Shown: positions 17,185 to 25,674, counted from the stretch's first letter. The stretch is 64,000 nt of DNA from Vibrio maritimus (GCF_021441885.1 NZ_CP090439.1:1488001-1552000), one strand, 5' to 3'. Notes: generated by a model from the sequence alone, not told the origin. Program-made: numbers and translations.

Positions 17185-17526
17185 CAACGTTCACTCCCTG
17201 GAAATTGACGAATAGATCACATTAATATAGGGGGAACGACTGGATACTGATTGTAAGTTTCACAGCCAAAGCAGCTGCATGAATTAAGGCTTACGATAGT
17301 AGATTTCCGTTAAAAGCATTATTGAAAATCCACTAATTTCACTCTGAGTCGGTTATTAAATCACCAATGATGTGGTGGCTAAAATTTGTACAGGGAGAGA
17401 TAATGGATAGGTTGAGCAATTATTAGTCGTGACATTTATGTTCGGGGAGTTAACTCCTGTCACGCAGTGAATTATTGAGGCCGAAAAGTAGCGCCTCAGA
17501 CTGAAAATTAGCCTAAGAGTATAAAT

Positions 17527-18672
17527 ATGAAAATAACTGATGTTATCGCGCACGCTATATCTGTCCCTCTAGACAAACCATTCTACTTTTCTCAAGGTTG
17601 GGTTCATGCCCGTAGCTCCTTAATTGTTGAGATTGTCACCGATGAGGGCGTTACAGGTTGGGGAGAATCATTGTGTCATGGCCTGCAGTCGCCAATGATT
17701 GCCGCATCGTTCATTGAGAATATCTTTAAGCCGATGCTAATTGGGCGAGATCCTTTTGATGTAGAAGTGCTGTGGGAAGAGATGTACAACCAAACGCGCC
17801 CGTATGGTCAAGGTGGTGCGGCAGTGAACTCAATCAGTGGCGTCGACATCGCGTTGTGGGATGTGATTGGTAAGACCTTGAATCAGCCAATTCATAAGCT
17901 CATTGGCGGTGCATTCAGAACAGAGGTTACACCCTACGCAACCGGATTTTATCGAGTAGCTGATGCCAACTATCCTCATGATTTAATACGAGAAGCCAAG
18001 CAGTACGTGGATAAAGGCTTTAAGGCATTCAAGCTAAAAATTGGTTTTGGTGTTGAAGAAGATATCGAGTTCATTCATCAAGTTCGAGAAGCCGTAGGTA
18101 ATGAAGTACGCATTATGGCAGATGCCAATGCGGCCTATAACGTTGGCGCTGCGCGACGTATCATCAAAGAGACCGAACAGTGCAACCTCTATTTTTTAGA
18201 AGAGTTGTTAGCTCCTGAAGATATCGAAGGGTACAAGCAGCTCAAAAACCTGTCCAAGACATATATAGCAGCAGGTGAGCAGGTATTTGGTAAGCACGGC
18301 TACCAGCCTTGGATTTCTGGTCATGCCTTAGACATTTTACAGCCTGATTTATGCTCATCCGGCGGGATCACTGAGTGTAAAAAGATAGCGGCGCTTGCAC
18401 AGGCGAGTAACACCATGATGATTCCACACGTTTGGGGGTCAGGAATTGGTATTGCAGCCTCTTTGCAGTTTATTGCCTCTTTGCCTACCACTCCGCTTTC
18501 TCTCAATCCAATCGAGCCAATGTTGGAGTTTGACCAATCTTCTCATCCTTTCCGAACCGACCTGATTTTCGATGGTATCGAGTTTGCTGATGGCAAAGTC
18601 GCGATCCCAAGCCTTCCAGGTATCGGTGTTGAGGTAAATCGAGAAGTAATTAACAAATTTAAAATTAACTAA
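17527..18672 (+). CDS. Enolase-superfamily enzyme, mandelate-racemase type (candidate anhydrogalactonate cycloisomerase or galactonate dehydratase)
   Basis: A 381-residue enolase-superfamily enzyme. Visible active-site elements are the K-x-K base Lys169/Lys171 (FKLKIG), metal ligands Asp199 (MADAN), Glu225 (LEELLAP) and Glu251 (AAGEQ), and the Asp274 / His301 dyad (QPDLCSSGG, IPHVWGSG). This is the mandelate-racemase subgroup, which abstracts the proton next to a carboxylate of a sugar acid. Directly downstream are KDGal kinase and KDPGal aldolase, so the product should be 2-keto-3-deoxygalactonate. That leaves D-galactonate dehydratase or 3,6-anhydrogalactonate cycloisomerase as the likely activities; the divergent aldehyde dehydrogenase and nearby sulfatases favour the second. 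A weak hairpin (TAAGGC/GCCTTA, 18670-18690) separates it from the kinase gene. Confidence 0.87.
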   Translation: MKITDVIAHAISVPLDKPFYFSQGWVHARSSLIVEIVTDEGVTGWGESLCHGLQSPMIAASFIENIFKPMLIGRDPFDVEVLWEEMYNQTRPYGQGGAAVNSISGVDIALWDVIGKTLNQPIHKLIGGAFRTEVTPYATGFYRVADANYPHDLIREAKQYVDKGFKAFKLKIGFGVEEDIEFIHQVREAVGNEVRIMADANAAYNVGAARRIIKETEQCNLYFLEELLAPEDIEGYKQLKNLSKTYIAAGEQVFGKHGYQPWISGHALDILQPDLCSSGGITECKKIAALAQASNTMMIPHVWGSGIGIAASLQFIASLPTTPLSLNPIEPMLEFDQSSHPFRTDLIFDGIEFADGKVAIPSLPGIGVEVNREVINKFKIN

Positions 18673-18702
18673 GGCCGGAAAATAGCCTTACGGAGAGACA
18701 AC

Positions 18703-19656
18703 ATGACAGATGAATCTGCCGACGCAAGTTGGTTAGTGATTGACTGGGGAACCACGAACTTCCGAGCATTTGCCATGAGTTCTAGTGGTAAAGTAATAAA
18801 ACGAAAGGAGGCCAAAAAAGGGCTGCTGCAAGTAAAACAAGGAGAGTTTGCCAACGAGCTAAAACGATTGCTTGAGTCTTGGTTGCCAAACTATACCTCG
18901 TTACCTGTATTTATGGCAGGCATGGTGGGTTCCCAGCAAGGGTGGGTTGACGTCCCTTATGCAGCCACACCTGTTGACCTAAATGAGCTCGCTGGACAAG
19001 GACATAGCTTTATTCTTCCTTGGGGGGCCCCTGCGACTATCTACCCTGGCGTCTGCCACAAGCGCGGCAAAGGCCAGTACGATGTGATGCGCGGAGAAGA
19101 AGTGCAGCTGATTGGTGCGGCGAGTTTGCTCGGTGAATCGACATTTCATGCCGTTATGCCTGGTACTCACAGTAAATATGCACTGATGGAAGATAGTTGC
19201 CTTAAAGCATTTTCGACCTTTATGACGGGTGAGATGTACTCGGTGTTATCCCAGCACACGATACTTGGGCGCGGGCTATCAACCGATACAGCTTCCAAGA
19301 GCGCAAAAGCATTCCTAAAAGGAGTCGAAGAGAGCAGCCCTGAACAACTGACACGCCAACTGTTCCTGGTTCGAACACATCGTTTGTTTGAAAACCTAAA
19401 ACAAGAAGAGGTATTAGATTATTTATCAGGGTTATTGATTGGCCATGAAATTAAATCAGTGGCGACTTTAATCAGTTCCAAGGATTTGACGAAGCCGGTA
19501 AATATTATTGGCAGTCATGGTTTGAATGAGAAGTACCAATTGGCTTTTAATGCTGTTGGCCTAACTTCTCAAATATTGGATGGAGACCGGTGCTTCATCG
19601 AAGGTATGAAACAGCTACAGAAGGTAATAGCAAATGAAACATCAGCCGTCGTTTGA
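18703..19656 (+). CDS. dgoK: 2-dehydro-3-deoxygalactonokinase
   Basis: A 317-residue DgoK-family sugar-acid kinase. The N-terminal phosphate-binding motif VIDWGTTNFRAF (around residues 12-22) is followed by the family segments PVFMAGMVGSQQGW, VMRGEEVQLIGA and PGTHSKYA, the last probably at the active site. It phosphorylates 2-keto-3-deoxygalactonate at C6 with ATP in the DeLey-Doudoroff route. CGGAGAG is a good ribosome site. It overlaps the aldolase gene by 23 bases, and follows the enolase-superfamily gene by 30, so the three form one operon that turns an aldonate into pyruvate and glyceraldehyde-3-phosphate. Confidence 0.93.
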   Translation: MTDESADASWLVIDWGTTNFRAFAMSSSGKVIKRKEAKKGLLQVKQGEFANELKRLLESWLPNYTSLPVFMAGMVGSQQGWVDVPYAATPVDLNELAGQGHSFILPWGAPATIYPGVCHKRGKGQYDVMRGEEVQLIGAASLLGESTFHAVMPGTHSKYALMEDSCLKAFSTFMTGEMYSVLSQHTILGRGLSTDTASKSAKAFLKGVEESSPEQLTRQLFLVRTHRLFENLKQEEVLDYLSGLLIGHEIKSVATLISSKDLTKPVNIIGSHGLNEKYQLAFNAVGLTSQILDGDRCFIEGMKQLQKVIANETSAVV

Positions 19657-20272
19657 TTTATCTGAACATATTCCACTTATTGCCATTATTCGAGGTGTCG
19701 AGCCAAAGAACATTATTCAAACGGCACAAGTGTTACTGGAGGAAGGGTTTACTCTGATTGAGGTGCCTCTCAACAGCCCAGATGCGCTTGAAAGTATCCA
19801 GATGCTGGTGAATGAGTTTGGTGATAAGGCCATTGTCGGCGCTGGTACAGTGACTACATTAGAGCAAGCAACAGCAGTCATTGAAACTGGTGCGAATCTA
19901 GTTGTCACACCAAACTTTAACGCCGATGTCGTGAGCTATGCCGCTGCCCAAGGTTGCTACGTGTTCCCTGGAGTTGTAACACCATCTGAGGCGTTTGGCG
20001 CCATTGCGAGTGGGGCAACAGGGATCAAACTCTTCCCTGCTAATTTGGTTGGGCTGGGTGGGTATAAGGCTCTCAAGTCAGTGCTGCCCAAAGAGACCGT
20101 GTGTATTCCAGTAGGTGGCATATCGCCAACGGTTGAATCTATGAAGCCTTGGATAGAAGCTGGGGTGTCGGGGTTTGGCTTGGGTGCAGCGCTCTATACA
20201 CCAACGATGACATTAGATGAAATAAGAACCAACGCGCGTCAGTTTGTAGAAATATATCGCGCAAGTATTTAA
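19634..20272 (+). CDS. dgoA: 2-dehydro-3-deoxy-6-phosphogalactonate aldolase
   Basis: A 212-residue class I KDPG/KDPGal aldolase. The Schiff-base lysine is Lys132 in GIKLFPAN, the assisting glutamate is Glu43 in LIEVPLNSP, and GAGTV and GVVTPSEA are conserved family loops. It cleaves the product of the adjacent kinase into pyruvate and D-glyceraldehyde-3-phosphate. The ATG lies inside the end of dgoK, with AAGGTAATA upstream, so translation is coupled. KDPGal rather than KDPG specificity is inferred from pairing with DgoK. A 10-bp intrinsic terminator ends the operon. Confidence 0.93.
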   Translation: MKHQPSFDLSEHIPLIAIIRGVEPKNIIQTAQVLLEEGFTLIEVPLNSPDALESIQMLVNEFGDKAIVGAGTVTTLEQATAVIETGANLVVTPNFNADVVSYAAAQGCYVFPGVVTPSEAFGAIASGATGIKLFPANLVGLGGYKALKSVLPKETVCIPVGGISPTVESMKPWIEAGVSGFGLGAALYTPTMTLDEIRTNARQFVEIYRASI

Positions 20273-20309
20273 TATCAATATATCGCTTTAATTATACTCC
20301 TTCCATGTT

Positions 20310-20348
20310 ATAGGGTGCACACCTTAGGGTTTTTGCACCCTATTTTCT
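20310..20348 (+). terminator. Terminator after dgoKA operon
   Basis: ATAGGGTGCA (20310-20319) and TGCACCCTAT (20334-20343) form a perfect 10-bp stem with a 14-nt loop, followed by TTTCT. It lies 38 bases after the aldolase stop codon. Confidence 0.75.
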
Positions 20349-20371
20349 ATTTCTCATTTAATAGCTCCCCA

Positions 20372-20388
20372 GTTCCACATAGTGGGAT
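20372..20388. promoter_or_regulatory. Candidate IclR operator (site E)
   Basis: GTTCCACATAGTGGGAT; its reverse complement ATCCCACTATGTGGAAC fits the shared palindrome. It lies about 140 bases before the ABC importer genes. Confidence 0.65.
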
Positions 20389-20450
20389 AATTCATTTCCT
20401 GATAACTCAAACAATAAAACCAACTACGGTAAAGCTCAATTCGCAGTAAA

Positions 20451-20466
20451 ATGTAAACGTTAACAC
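20451..20466. promoter_or_regulatory. Candidate GalR/LacI-type operator before sugar ABC operon
   Basis: ATGTAAACGTTAACAC agrees with the GalR/GalS consensus GTGTAANCGNTTNCAC at all but two defined positions. It lies 57 bases before the binding-protein start codon. This suggests that galactose status also controls this importer. Confidence 0.6.
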
Positions 20467-20523
20467 TTACTTGGTGTGCAATAACGTGTAATGAATATAA
20501 CAAATAATTAAAAGGGACCTACA

Positions 20524-21753
20524 ATGACTAAATTGCGTGCACTAGGCGTTTCTATCGCGCTCGCCCTGAGCGCTTCATATGTTCATGCTGAGACAGTTAC
20601 ACTAGATGTCACAGCGTGGAAGGGCAATGAAGCCGAGCCGGCGGGAATGCCGGAGCTTCTCGATAAATTCCACAAAGAAAACCCTGATATCAAAGTCAAA
20701 CTGAGCTATATCAGTCGTGGTGATACTGACCTGGTTATACCGCCGCGTCTGCAAGGTGGAAAAAACGCGCCTGATGTAATGATGGTAGATATGCCTCTGG
20801 TGAAGACATGGGGTGAGGTGGGCCTACTGAAAGACTTGGGTACTGACAGTGAATGGTATGCTAATACGACGCCGTCTATCAAAGAGTCTCTCACTGTCAA
20901 TGGCGGTTTATATGTTCAACCATTGGAGTTGGTGGGGCTGGGCAACTTTGTGAACCTCGACCTGTTGGCACAAGCTGGCGTAGAGAAAGTGCCTCATACA
21001 GTCGATGAACTGCTGGTTGCGTGCCAGAAGCTTGATGCAGAGGGCATCAAGCCAATGTTGTTCTCCCCAGAGCTATCCGGATTGATGTTTGTGGTCACCA
21101 ACGGCGTTCGTAATGGCGAGGTTAAACCTTGGGAGTTGGGTGATGGCAGAGCGTCGTTTGTTGATGACAAAGGTTTCAATAAATCCTTTGATTTAGTACG
21201 TGACTTGATTGACGCCAAGTGTTTTGAGCCGAGACTGCAAGCTGGCCTTGACCCTTGGACTACGTCTCTAACCGAGTTCCGTTCAGGTAATGTTGCAATG
21301 TTGCCACAGGGTGCGTGGAACATTGTGAGCTTCAAGCAGCAAGAAGGGCTTAACTTTGTATTCGCTCCAATGCCAGCAGACGTAGAGACGGGGGTAGCAC
21401 TGGATACCTTTGGTATGGGCTGGGCTATTAGCTCTGCCACCAAGCATGAGGAGGCTGCCCGTAAGTTCCTAGATTTCTTCGCCAAAGATGAAAACCTATC
21501 GTTGATGTTAAAAGCAGACTCTGGTTATAACCCTTACGTTGGTGGTACCAATGGCTTGCCAGAGCTCGCTGCCTCTTATGACAGCGCGCGTGATGCTGGA
21601 AACATCGTTATGTGGCCAGTATTTATGAACCACTGGCCGTCAACGATGCAGCCAGCGGCGATAGACGGTGTTGCCACCTTCCTACTCAATCCGAAGATCT
21701 CAAACAGCGATATTTTAGAGGTTTGGGACGAAACGGTTGAAGACAGTATGTAA
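20524..21753 (+). CDS. Sugar ABC transporter periplasmic binding protein (MalE/UgpB type)
   Basis: A 409-residue family-1 extracellular solute-binding protein. The signal peptide (MTKLRALGVSIALALSASY) ends near VHAE. The start AVTLDVTAWKGNEAEPAG-like segment, NAPDVMMVDMPLVKTWGEVG and GNVAMLPQGAWNI are typical of carbohydrate-binding members that recognise mono- or oligosaccharides. An AAAGGGA ribosome site precedes the ATG. It heads a four-gene MalEFGK-type importer, and a hairpin with a 9-bp stem lies behind it. The flanking sulfatase, dgoKA and galETKM genes suggest a galactose-derived ligand, possibly sulfated or anhydro-sugar containing. Confidence 0.9.
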   Translation: MTKLRALGVSIALALSASYVHAETVTLDVTAWKGNEAEPAGMPELLDKFHKENPDIKVKLSYISRGDTDLVIPPRLQGGKNAPDVMMVDMPLVKTWGEVGLLKDLGTDSEWYANTTPSIKESLTVNGGLYVQPLELVGLGNFVNLDLLAQAGVEKVPHTVDELLVACQKLDAEGIKPMLFSPELSGLMFVVTNGVRNGEVKPWELGDGRASFVDDKGFNKSFDLVRDLIDAKCFEPRLQAGLDPWTTSLTEFRSGNVAMLPQGAWNIVSFKQQEGLNFVFAPMPADVETGVALDTFGMGWAISSATKHEEAARKFLDFFAKDENLSLMLKADSGYNPYVGGTNGLPELAASYDSARDAGNIVMWPVFMNHWPSTMQPAAIDGVATFLLNPKISNSDILEVWDETVEDSM

Positions 21754-21760
21754 GCGTCTA

Positions 21761-21788
21761 CCTCCGGCATCAGCAGTGGTGCCGGAGG
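21761..21788 (+). other. Intercistronic hairpin after binding-protein gene
   Basis: CCTCCGGCA (21761-21769) and TGCCGGAGG (21780-21788) form a perfect 9-bp GC-rich stem, 8 bases after the binding-protein stop codon and 24 before the permease start. GGTTATTTTC follows. It probably causes partial termination or stabilises upstream mRNA. Confidence 0.75.
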
Positions 21789-21812
21789 GGTTATTTTCAG
21801 GGAGATGCTATC

Positions 21813-22682
21813 GTGAAAAGTAAAATCAATAGCTATTGGTTTACCTTGCCAGCACTTGTAGTGATGTGCGTATTTTTTATCTATCCAATTTTCCTTTCAT
21901 TTCAAATGAGTTTTACCGATTTTGCCGGTGTCGGTGTTGCTAATGACGTAGGCTTTAAGAACTACGATCGTATTTTCTCGCGACAGCGTTATTTTGACGC
22001 GGTCACAGTGACGTTCTCGTTCTCGGCAATTGTGGTCATTATTCAAAACCTTATTGGATTGATGTTTGCTGCTTTGTTGTATCGAATGCCTGCAATTCGT
22101 AACTTTAGTCGCGCTGCTTTGTTTACTCCAGCGATGATGTCGTTCGTGATTGTTGGCTACGTCTGGCAGTTTATCTATTCACCGTTTAACGGTGGTTTAA
22201 ATGCAGCACTTGAAATGCTGGGTATGAGCAGCTTGATTCGCCCATGGTTAAGTGATCCATCGACGGCTCTGTTTGCGATAACGGCGGCGCATATCTGGAT
22301 GTTTGTAGGCTACTCTTGTGCCATCTTCCTAGCGGGCTTTGCCAATATTCCAAACGATATCCAAGAGGCAGGTAAGCTGGATGGTGCTTCCTCTTGGCAA
22401 CGATTCAGGCACTTAGAACTGCCATTGCTGGCACCAAGTATCACTATCAATATTGTGCTTGCCACGATCGGGACACTAAAGACGTTCGAACTGCCGTTCA
22501 TTATGACCAACGGTGGCCCTGCCGGTGCGACTCGGACCTTGAGTCTCGAGATCATGAATAACCTGTTTGGTCAGTACAAGTTCGGCTTTGCCAGCGCGCT
22601 CTCTATTGTGATGCTGTTCATCATCGTGTTTGTGGTGTTCTTTATGAACAAGTTCTTGAAAAATCGTGAGGCAAATGTATGA
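21813..22682 (+). CDS. Sugar ABC transporter permease (MalF-like)
   Basis: A 289-residue inner-membrane permease with six hydrophobic segments. The EAA loop that docks on the ATPase is EAGKLDGASSWQRFRHLELPLL. Its start is GTG, with GGGAG eight bases upstream; no in-frame ATG is better placed. It overlaps the second permease by four bases (ATGA), so both subunits are made together. It pairs with the MalG-like subunit to form the channel of the importer headed by the binding protein at 20524. Confidence 0.9.
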   Translation: MKSKINSYWFTLPALVVMCVFFIYPIFLSFQMSFTDFAGVGVANDVGFKNYDRIFSRQRYFDAVTVTFSFSAIVVIIQNLIGLMFAALLYRMPAIRNFSRAALFTPAMMSFVIVGYVWQFIYSPFNGGLNAALEMLGMSSLIRPWLSDPSTALFAITAAHIWMFVGYSCAIFLAGFANIPNDIQEAGKLDGASSWQRFRHLELPLLAPSITINIVLATIGTLKTFELPFIMTNGGPAGATRTLSLEIMNNLFGQYKFGFASALSIVMLFIIVFVVFFMNKFLKNREANV

Positions 22683-23566
22683 GTGTCGCCGTGAGTCAAA
22701 CTACAGCAAGTCAATCCAAGAACTTGCAAAAACCACGTACTATTCGATGGAAGAAGGTTGGTGAGATTGGGGCCAACGCTTTTGTTCTTTGTATGGTGTT
22801 GTCAATGCTAATTCCCGTGGTTTACATGGTGATGATGTCATTTCGGACTGGCGCGGAGATAGCGGAGAACCCGCTTGGATTCCCTGGCAGGCTTTATCTC
22901 GGAAACTATATCAATACGCTGGATAGCATGAACTACTTCTCGAGTGTGATTAACTCAGTTGGAATCACCTTGTCCGTGACCCTTTTGGTCTCTTTTCTGG
23001 GATCTCTGGCGGCTTATCCTTTGGCACGTAAAACGGGTCGTTATTCACGCCTGTTTATCATGATGGTCGCACTGGGTTTGGCGATGCCTAACTTTGTCAA
23101 TATCACACCCATTTATGTGATGTTTAGGGAGCTTGGCCTGCTCGACAGTTTTACTGGCATCATCATTGTATTTACGGCACTCAACCTGCCATTAGCCGTA
23201 TTTTTCTACACCGGATTTATCGGCGCGATACCAAAAGACCTCGAAGAAGCTGCTAGGCTAGATAACTGTAATGATTGGCAAATCTATTGGCATGTCATTA
23301 GGCCACTTTTGACTTCTGCGACGGCAACCCTGTCTCTGTTTGTGATGCTGATGGTTTGGAACGACTTTATCTATCCACTGCTACTGCTTAGTGACAGCAG
23401 TAAGTTTACTGTAATGATCGAGGTCTATCGATTTGTTGGTAACCGTAATATCGAGCCTGACATGCTATTTCCTGCAGCGGTATTAGGCTCACTACCTTTG
23501 CTTGTACTGTTTGTGTTCTTCCAAAAACGTATCCTTTCAGGGGTGACGGCTGGAGCGGTGAAGTAG
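22679..23566 (+). CDS. Sugar ABC transporter permease (MalG-like)
   Basis: A 295-residue permease. A hydrophilic N-terminus of about 30 residues is followed by six hydrophobic segments and the EAA motif EAARLDNCNDWQIYWHVIRP. The start codon lies inside the preceding gene's stop. The typical C-terminal segment QKRILSGVTAGAVK of MalG-type subunits is present. It forms the heterodimeric channel with the upstream permease. A GC-rich hairpin (23578-23597) separates it from the ATPase gene. Confidence 0.9.
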   Translation: MSVAVSQTTASQSKNLQKPRTIRWKKVGEIGANAFVLCMVLSMLIPVVYMVMMSFRTGAEIAENPLGFPGRLYLGNYINTLDSMNYFSSVINSVGITLSVTLLVSFLGSLAAYPLARKTGRYSRLFIMMVALGLAMPNFVNITPIYVMFRELGLLDSFTGIIIVFTALNLPLAVFFYTGFIGAIPKDLEEAARLDNCNDWQIYWHVIRPLLTSATATLSLFVMLMVWNDFIYPLLLLSDSSKFTVMIEVYRFVGNRNIEPDMLFPAAVLGSLPLLVLFVFFQKRILSGVTAGAVK

Positions 23567-23577
23567 TTTGAACATCG

Positions 23578-23597
23578 GCGCGGCGATGACGTCGCGC
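23578..23597 (+). other. Intercistronic hairpin between permease and ATPase genes
   Basis: GCGCGGCG (23578-23585) and CGTCGCGC (23590-23597) pair with one mismatch around ATGA. No T-run follows. Confidence 0.5.
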
Positions 23598-23621
23598 AAG
23601 ACATTATATTTGGAGTAAATC

Positions 23622-24710
23622 ATGGCTGAAATAGCACTGAAAAATGTAATTAAGCGCTTTGGAGATGTTCAAACAATCCACGGTGTCGATCTTGGTATTA
23701 ACGAGGGTGAGTTTGTGGTATTTGTCGGCCCTTCTGGCTGTGGCAAATCAACGCTGCTGAGACTGGTCGCGGGGCTTGAGGAGATCACTGATGGCGAGAT
23801 CTATATCGACAATCAACTCATGAACGAGGTGGACCCTGCCGAGCGTGGCGTAGCGATGGTGTTCCAAAGCTATGCGCTCTATCCACATATGACGGTAGAA
23901 GAAAATATGGGCTTTGGCCTTAAGATGTCAGGTGTTGATAAACCAGAGATCAAGCGCCAAGTGTTAGCTGCGGCAAAGTCGCTACAGCTGGAAAAGCTGC
24001 TTGACCGTAAGCCGAAGGAGCTCTCGGGAGGTCAGCGTCAGCGTGTTGCTATTGGGCGCGCTATTGTCAGAAATCCAAAAGTGTTCTTGTTCGATGAACC
24101 GCTCTCTAACCTTGATGCTGAGTTGAGGGTAGAGATGCGCTTGCAGATTGCCAAGCTTCACCAAGACCTGCAAAACACTATGGTCTACGTGACCCATGAT
24201 CAGGTCGAGGCGATGACGCTCGCTGACAAAATTGTAGTATTGAGAGATGGTCGAATAGAGCAGGTCGGAAGTCCACTGGAGCTTTATCATAAACCGGCGA
24301 ATCAGTTCGTCGCTGGCTTTATCGGTTCACCGAAAATGAACTTTGTTCCTTGTGAAGTCGACAGTCAGCAAGAGGGCGTTGTCGTACTTAAGACGGGCAA
24401 CGGCCAGTTTATCCGCCTTCCTAAGCATCTCGATAGCGATTTAGTGCCAGGGTCAAAGGTGACGTTGGGGGTTCGCCCAGAGCATATTGCGGTTGATAGC
24501 AGCAACGACATCAAAATACAGTTTCAAAGTGAAGTCGTTGAGAGGCTAGGCAACAGTACCTACTTGTTTGGTCAGGCAGGGGGTATGGATGGCTTTAAGG
24601 TGCATCTTGCTGGGGATGAAGATTTGGGTAAGTTCTCCAATCTGGAGTTAAGCTTCAGCGTTGATAATTGTCACCTATTCAATGACCAAGGGATATGTCT
24701 TACGAATTAA
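23622..24710 (+). CDS. Sugar ABC transporter ATPase (MalK/UgpC-like)
   Basis: A 362-residue ATPase with Walker A GPSGCGKST (residues 36-44), signature LSGGQRQRVAIGRA, Walker B VFLFDEPLSNLD and a C-terminal regulatory TOBE domain (TLGVRPEHI). It energises the importer encoded at 20524-23566. GGAG precedes the ATG. Length and domain order are standard for MalK/UgpC/MsmK proteins, which in some bacteria also serve more than one importer. A bidirectional terminator separates it from the convergent IclR-2 gene. Confidence 0.93.
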   Translation: MAEIALKNVIKRFGDVQTIHGVDLGINEGEFVVFVGPSGCGKSTLLRLVAGLEEITDGEIYIDNQLMNEVDPAERGVAMVFQSYALYPHMTVEENMGFGLKMSGVDKPEIKRQVLAAAKSLQLEKLLDRKPKELSGGQRQRVAIGRAIVRNPKVFLFDEPLSNLDAELRVEMRLQIAKLHQDLQNTMVYVTHDQVEAMTLADKIVVLRDGRIEQVGSPLELYHKPANQFVAGFIGSPKMNFVPCEVDSQQEGVVVLKTGNGQFIRLPKHLDSDLVPGSKVTLGVRPEHIAVDSSNDIKIQFQSEVVERLGNSTYLFGQAGGMDGFKVHLAGDEDLGKFSNLELSFSVDNCHLFNDQGICLTN

Positions 24711-24750
24711 ATTACTCGCAGCTATAGAAGTTTCTCGTAGCGATAGTCCT

Positions 24751-24784
24751 CAAAAACAAGGTCCGCCATTTGGCGGACCTCTTT
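24751..24784. terminator. Bidirectional terminator between ABC operon and IclR-2
   Basis: AGGTCCGCCA and TGGCGGACCT (24759-24780) form a perfect 10-bp stem with a TT loop centre. CTTTAG follows on the plus strand and TGTTTTTGAGG on the minus strand. It overlaps the last bases before the IclR-2 stop codon. Confidence 0.85.
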
Positions 24785-25508
24785 AGTTAATACGTTTGGA
24801 AATTAAGTCACTGTAATGCTTCAGTGTGCCGATTAAGCTGTCCATTCGTTCATCGGGCATGTATGGCTTAATACTGGTCACCGAGATAGCAGCAATGATG
24901 TTGCCATACTTGTTGCGAATCGGTACCGCAACGCAGCGTACCAGCTCTTCGTTATCTTCTAAGTCAAAGCTAAAGTCATGTTTTGAGTAGTTGGCCATAC
25001 GATCCAACATTTCGTTGAGATCGAGATTCTTTTCCTTTTTAATCAGTCGACGCCACTCCATTTGCGGCATATCGATCATTAGAGATTTACCAATACCAGT
25101 CGCTGCTAAAGGCAGTCGATCACCAATACGCGAGCGTAGCTCTATTGCTCGTTTCCCAGAAATCTTATCGAGATAAAAAATGTGGTCCTCATCCTTGATA
25201 CCAAGGTGGACGGTATCTTTGGTTTCTTCTGCCAGCTCGCACAGCAGTGGATGAGCAATTTCTTTTAGTGGCATATCCTTCTGAGCACGGTTGCCAAGCT
25301 GAATCATCTTAGTGCCGAGTACCAAACCTAACCCTTTCACTTCACGAATGTATCGAGCTTCAATGAGCCCTTGGAGGATACGGTGCACAGTCGACTTCGG
25401 TAGCTCGGTATGTTGGCATATCGTCTTGAGCTGTCGGTGACCATCGGCAATTGCGTCGATAACATCGATGGCTTTGTTTAGTGCTTGATTACCAAGATTT
25501 TGAGACAT
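24783..25508 (-). CDS. IclR-family transcriptional regulator (paralogue 2)
   Basis: A 241-residue IclR regulator: N-terminal winged helix (ICQHTELPKSTVHRILQGL) and effector-binding domain (TKDTVHLGIKDEDHIFYLD, AISVTSIKPYMPDERM). It is a close paralogue of the regulator at 8365-9129, with near-identical recognition-helix sequence PKSTVHRIL, so the two may bind the same palindrome. GAGGT is the ribosome site. Site B (25605-25621) lies about 100 bases upstream, as site F does for the other paralogue. It likely controls the dgoKA, aldehyde dehydrogenase, MFS and ABC operons; the effector may be a sugar acid such as 2-keto-3-deoxygalactonate. Confidence 0.9.
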   Translation of the reverse strand: MSQNLGNQALNKAIDVIDAIADGHRQLKTICQHTELPKSTVHRILQGLIEARYIREVKGLGLVLGTKMIQLGNRAQKDMPLKEIAHPLLCELAEETKDTVHLGIKDEDHIFYLDKISGKRAIELRSRIGDRLPLAATGIGKSLMIDMPQMEWRRLIKKEKNLDLNEMLDRMANYSKHDFSFDLEDNEELVRCVAVPIRNKYGNIIAAISVTSIKPYMPDERMDSLIGTLKHYSDLISKRIN

Positions 25509-25604
25509 TTAATCTACCTCTTTGATTTCCTTATCAACAAAGCGTATTGGATTTGTTGCTTTACAACCGTGATAGGTATCATTGTTCCTTTCAAGAGAAA
25601 TATG

Positions 25605-25621
25605 TTCCCATAATGTGGAAC
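25605..25621. promoter_or_regulatory. Candidate IclR operator (site B)
   Basis: TTCCCATAATGTGGAAC. With flanks it also shows TGTTCC and GGAACA as a perfect 6-bp inverted repeat. It lies upstream of the IclR-2 gene, suggesting autoregulation. Confidence 0.65.
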
Positions 25622-25674
25622 AGAGCTGAGTGGTTTTATCTGCCTACCCGCAAATGCTAGGGTGTCGATGGCGG

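Larger units (their letters stand above)
17015..17526. other. Divergent promoter region, aldehyde dehydrogenase / enolase-superfamily gene
   Basis: No gene is supported in these 512 bases. They hold two candidate IclR operators (17124-17140 and 17168-17184, centres 44 bases apart, about four helical turns). A small 5'-leader hairpin (TGAGGC 17476-17481 with GCCTCA 17493-17498) lies shortly before the plus-strand gene. Confidence 0.7.

Noticed and set aside
17527..18672. Firm naming as dgoD (galactonate dehydratase)
   Set aside because: Motifs show only the mandelate-racemase subgroup; neighbouring genes fit an anhydrogalactonate cycloisomerase at least as well.
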